NCBI GenBank assembly: GCA_041178545.1
Contig: JBEGVB010000133.1
Span: forward strand, 1-33,198
Length of the DNA stretch: 33,198 nt
DNA from: JBEATZ01 sp041178545
GTDB lineage: Bacteria > Planctomycetota > UBA1135 > UBA2386
Direction: 5' to 3'
In this document: piece by piece, positions 33,077 through 33,198 of the stretch
Layout of the letters: each line of letters opens with the position of its first letter
How positions within the stretch are numbered: the stretch's first letter is position 1
Made by a program: the position numbers and the translations under genes
Notes under the pieces: generated by a model
Told to the model about the DNA's origin: nothing
The model's database searches: none
Seen by the model: the letters and a program-made list of their open reading frames with translations, nothing else

Positions 33077-33140
33077 GATTCCTCCCTGAAAGCTCTTGGA
33101 GACTTGGAAACGAGCCCAACCGCCCTGGTCAGGCGGCGGG

Positions 33141-33169
33141 ATGCTAGGAGGGGGACCCCACCGTGGCAA
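33141..33169 (-). promoter_or_regulatory. Promoter of the HU gene
   Basis: On the minus strand TTGCCA (33169-33164), exactly 17 nt, TAGCAT (33146-33141). The leader is about 60 nt. This supports TAGCAT as a real -10 form in this genome. Confidence 0.65.
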
Positions 33170-33198
33170 GCAGTGCACCACGCGCGGTGCCGTGGGGG

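Noticed and set aside
1..33198. CRISPR arrays, tRNA or rRNA genes, insertion sequences
   Set aside because: I saw no regularly spaced repeats, no CCA-type cloverleaf or rRNA landmark, and no transposase. The only recombinase is Xer-like and has housekeeping neighbours.

Overview
The window is very GC-rich and almost fully coding: about 25 protein genes on both strands, with no rRNA, tRNA, CRISPR array or insertion sequence that I could recognise. It reads as chromosome from a free-living, didermic, high-GC bacterium. The best fit is a deep-branching member of the Planctomycetota, at moderate confidence. The reasons are the two large secreted proteins with Gly/Thr/Asn-rich beta domains, a membrane-embedded spermidine-synthase-like protein, GT-C membrane glycosyltransferases with soluble C-terminal halves, and a PEP-CTERM-associated type of sugar transferase. 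This is inference from protein style, not from a marker-gene tree.

Layout. 1-6400: a secreted protein running off the left edge, ispG (isoprenoid synthesis), an MFS transporter, fdhD, and a secreted trypsin-fold protease whose C-terminal half shares a domain with the left-edge protein. 6400-12300: a nucleoside permease and purine nucleoside phosphorylase, followed by a tightly packed GNAT acyltransferase, a membrane-anchored alpha/beta hydrolase and a GT-C glycosyltransferase. 12300-15350: fructose-1,6-bisphosphatase, then two paralogous CBS-domain genes flanking an oppositely oriented zinc-ribbon gene. 15350-18850: a four-gene MCE/Mla-type lipid transport operon (STAS-MlaE permease, ATPase, MCE protein, lipoprotein). 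18950-23490: the spermidine-synthase-like membrane protein and a second GT-C enzyme. 23470-25400: a Xer-type tyrosine recombinase and a divergent EamA permease.

25400-31610 is one long minus-strand run: yajC, a yraN frame open into a polyprenyl-phosphate sugar transferase, serA, a 43-residue membrane miniprotein, serB and a class V aminotransferase. Together serA, the aminotransferase and serB would supply all three steps from 3-phosphoglycerate to serine. 31685-33198 holds mnmA (tRNA 2-thiolation) and an HU-type DNA-binding protein, separated by a strong hairpin.

Regulation. Many starts have no Shine-Dalgarno sequence but carry a TANNNT box only 6-12 nt upstream of the start codon, which suggests leaderless or very short-leader transcripts. 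Better -35/-10 pairs with 17-nt spacers are visible before fbp, serA, mnmA and the HU gene. Several convergent gene pairs share one hairpin or overlap at their 3' ends. No obvious defence system or mobile island is present. The most unusual items are the yraN/sugar-transferase read-through, the CBS/zinc-ribbon/CBS locus with a histone-like tail, and the serine cluster with its miniprotein.
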